A stretch of DNA of 5,988 nucleotides from CAYJHC01 sp964369805 (GTDB taxonomy: Bacteria > Bacillota > Clostridia > Peptostreptococcales > Anaerovoracaceae), in the NCBI GenBank assembly GCA_964369805.1, contig CAYJFM010000064.1, positions 1-5,988 on the forward strand. Reading direction: 5' to 3'. Below, one piece after another: positions 5,943 through 5,988 of this stretch (position 1 is its first letter; each line of letters begins with the position of its first letter). The notes beneath the pieces are model-generated. The model saw only the letters and a list, made by a program, of their open reading frames with translations. It did no database searches and had not been told where the DNA came from. A program made the position numbers and the translations under genes.

Positions 5943-5988
5943 TGGTGCGCGCGGAGGGACTTGAACCCCCACGGTCGCCCGCTAGAAC
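5943..5988 (-). tRNA. tRNA-Leu (CUN-decoding type), 3' part, cut by the window edge
   Basis: Read on the minus strand, the last bases give the 3' side of the anticodon stem (TCTAG), a variable arm with its own stem (CGG, GCGA loop, CCG), a T arm GGGGG-TTCAAGT-CCCTC, acceptor strand CGCGCGC, discriminator A and an encoded CCA. A stem-bearing variable arm limits it to Leu, Ser or Tyr. Discriminator A argues against Ser. G next to the anticodon (position 37) argues against Tyr and UUR-type Leu, leaving Leu with an NAG anticodon. The anticodon itself lies outside the window, so the isoacceptor is unproved. Confidence 0.85.

Overview
The window is AT-rich DNA that reads like a low-GC, anaerobic, amino-acid-fermenting Firmicute (Clostridia or a relative). 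The reasons are strong AAGGAGG-type ribosome sites, a TTG start, and a two-gene substrate-activating module (protein B, PB) of the glycine/sarcosine/betaine reductase family. The second PB gene has an in-frame UGA that must be read as selenocysteine, so the host must carry a selenocysteine insertion system elsewhere.

Layout, left to right. Positions 1-352 hold no gene I can support. A TetR-family regulator is on the minus strand (353-1072). The divergent intergenic region (1073-1461) holds a candidate promoter for each direction. Overlapping and just downstream of the rightward -10 element are two inverted repeats that share ATGAAC-N2-GTT half-sites, good candidates for the operator of the TetR protein. 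An apparent operon follows on the plus strand: PB alpha subunit (grdI-like, TTG start at 1462), PB selenoprotein subunit (grdH-like, 2787-4100, UGA at 3840-3842), a 48-base hairpin, and a BCCT-family quaternary-amine transporter (4190-5707). The operon ends at a terminator-like hairpin (5771-5810). At the right edge is the 3' part of a class II tRNA, most likely tRNA-Leu, on the minus strand, with a near-symmetric terminator between it and the operon.

How the parts fit together (inference). The transporter imports a methylated amine. PB activates it and passes a carboxymethyl group to selenoprotein A (GrdA). Protein C (GrdC/GrdD) then forms acetyl phosphate. GrdA, GrdC, GrdD and the thioredoxin pair are not in this window, so this is a stand-alone substrate-specific PB module that would have to borrow them from another locus. 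The alpha subunit has Phe where I recall the glycine-specific GrdE carrying its pyruvoyl-forming Cys. Together with the BCCT transporter this favours betaine (or a similar N-methylated substrate such as sarcosine or dimethylglycine) over glycine. The transporter's aromatic cage also seems to differ from the BetP pattern, so the exact substrate is open.

The main points for a second look are the UGA codon that splits the selenoprotein into two apparent ORFs, the altered transporter cage, the missing alpha-subunit Cys, the paired operator candidates, and the hairpin inside the operon.
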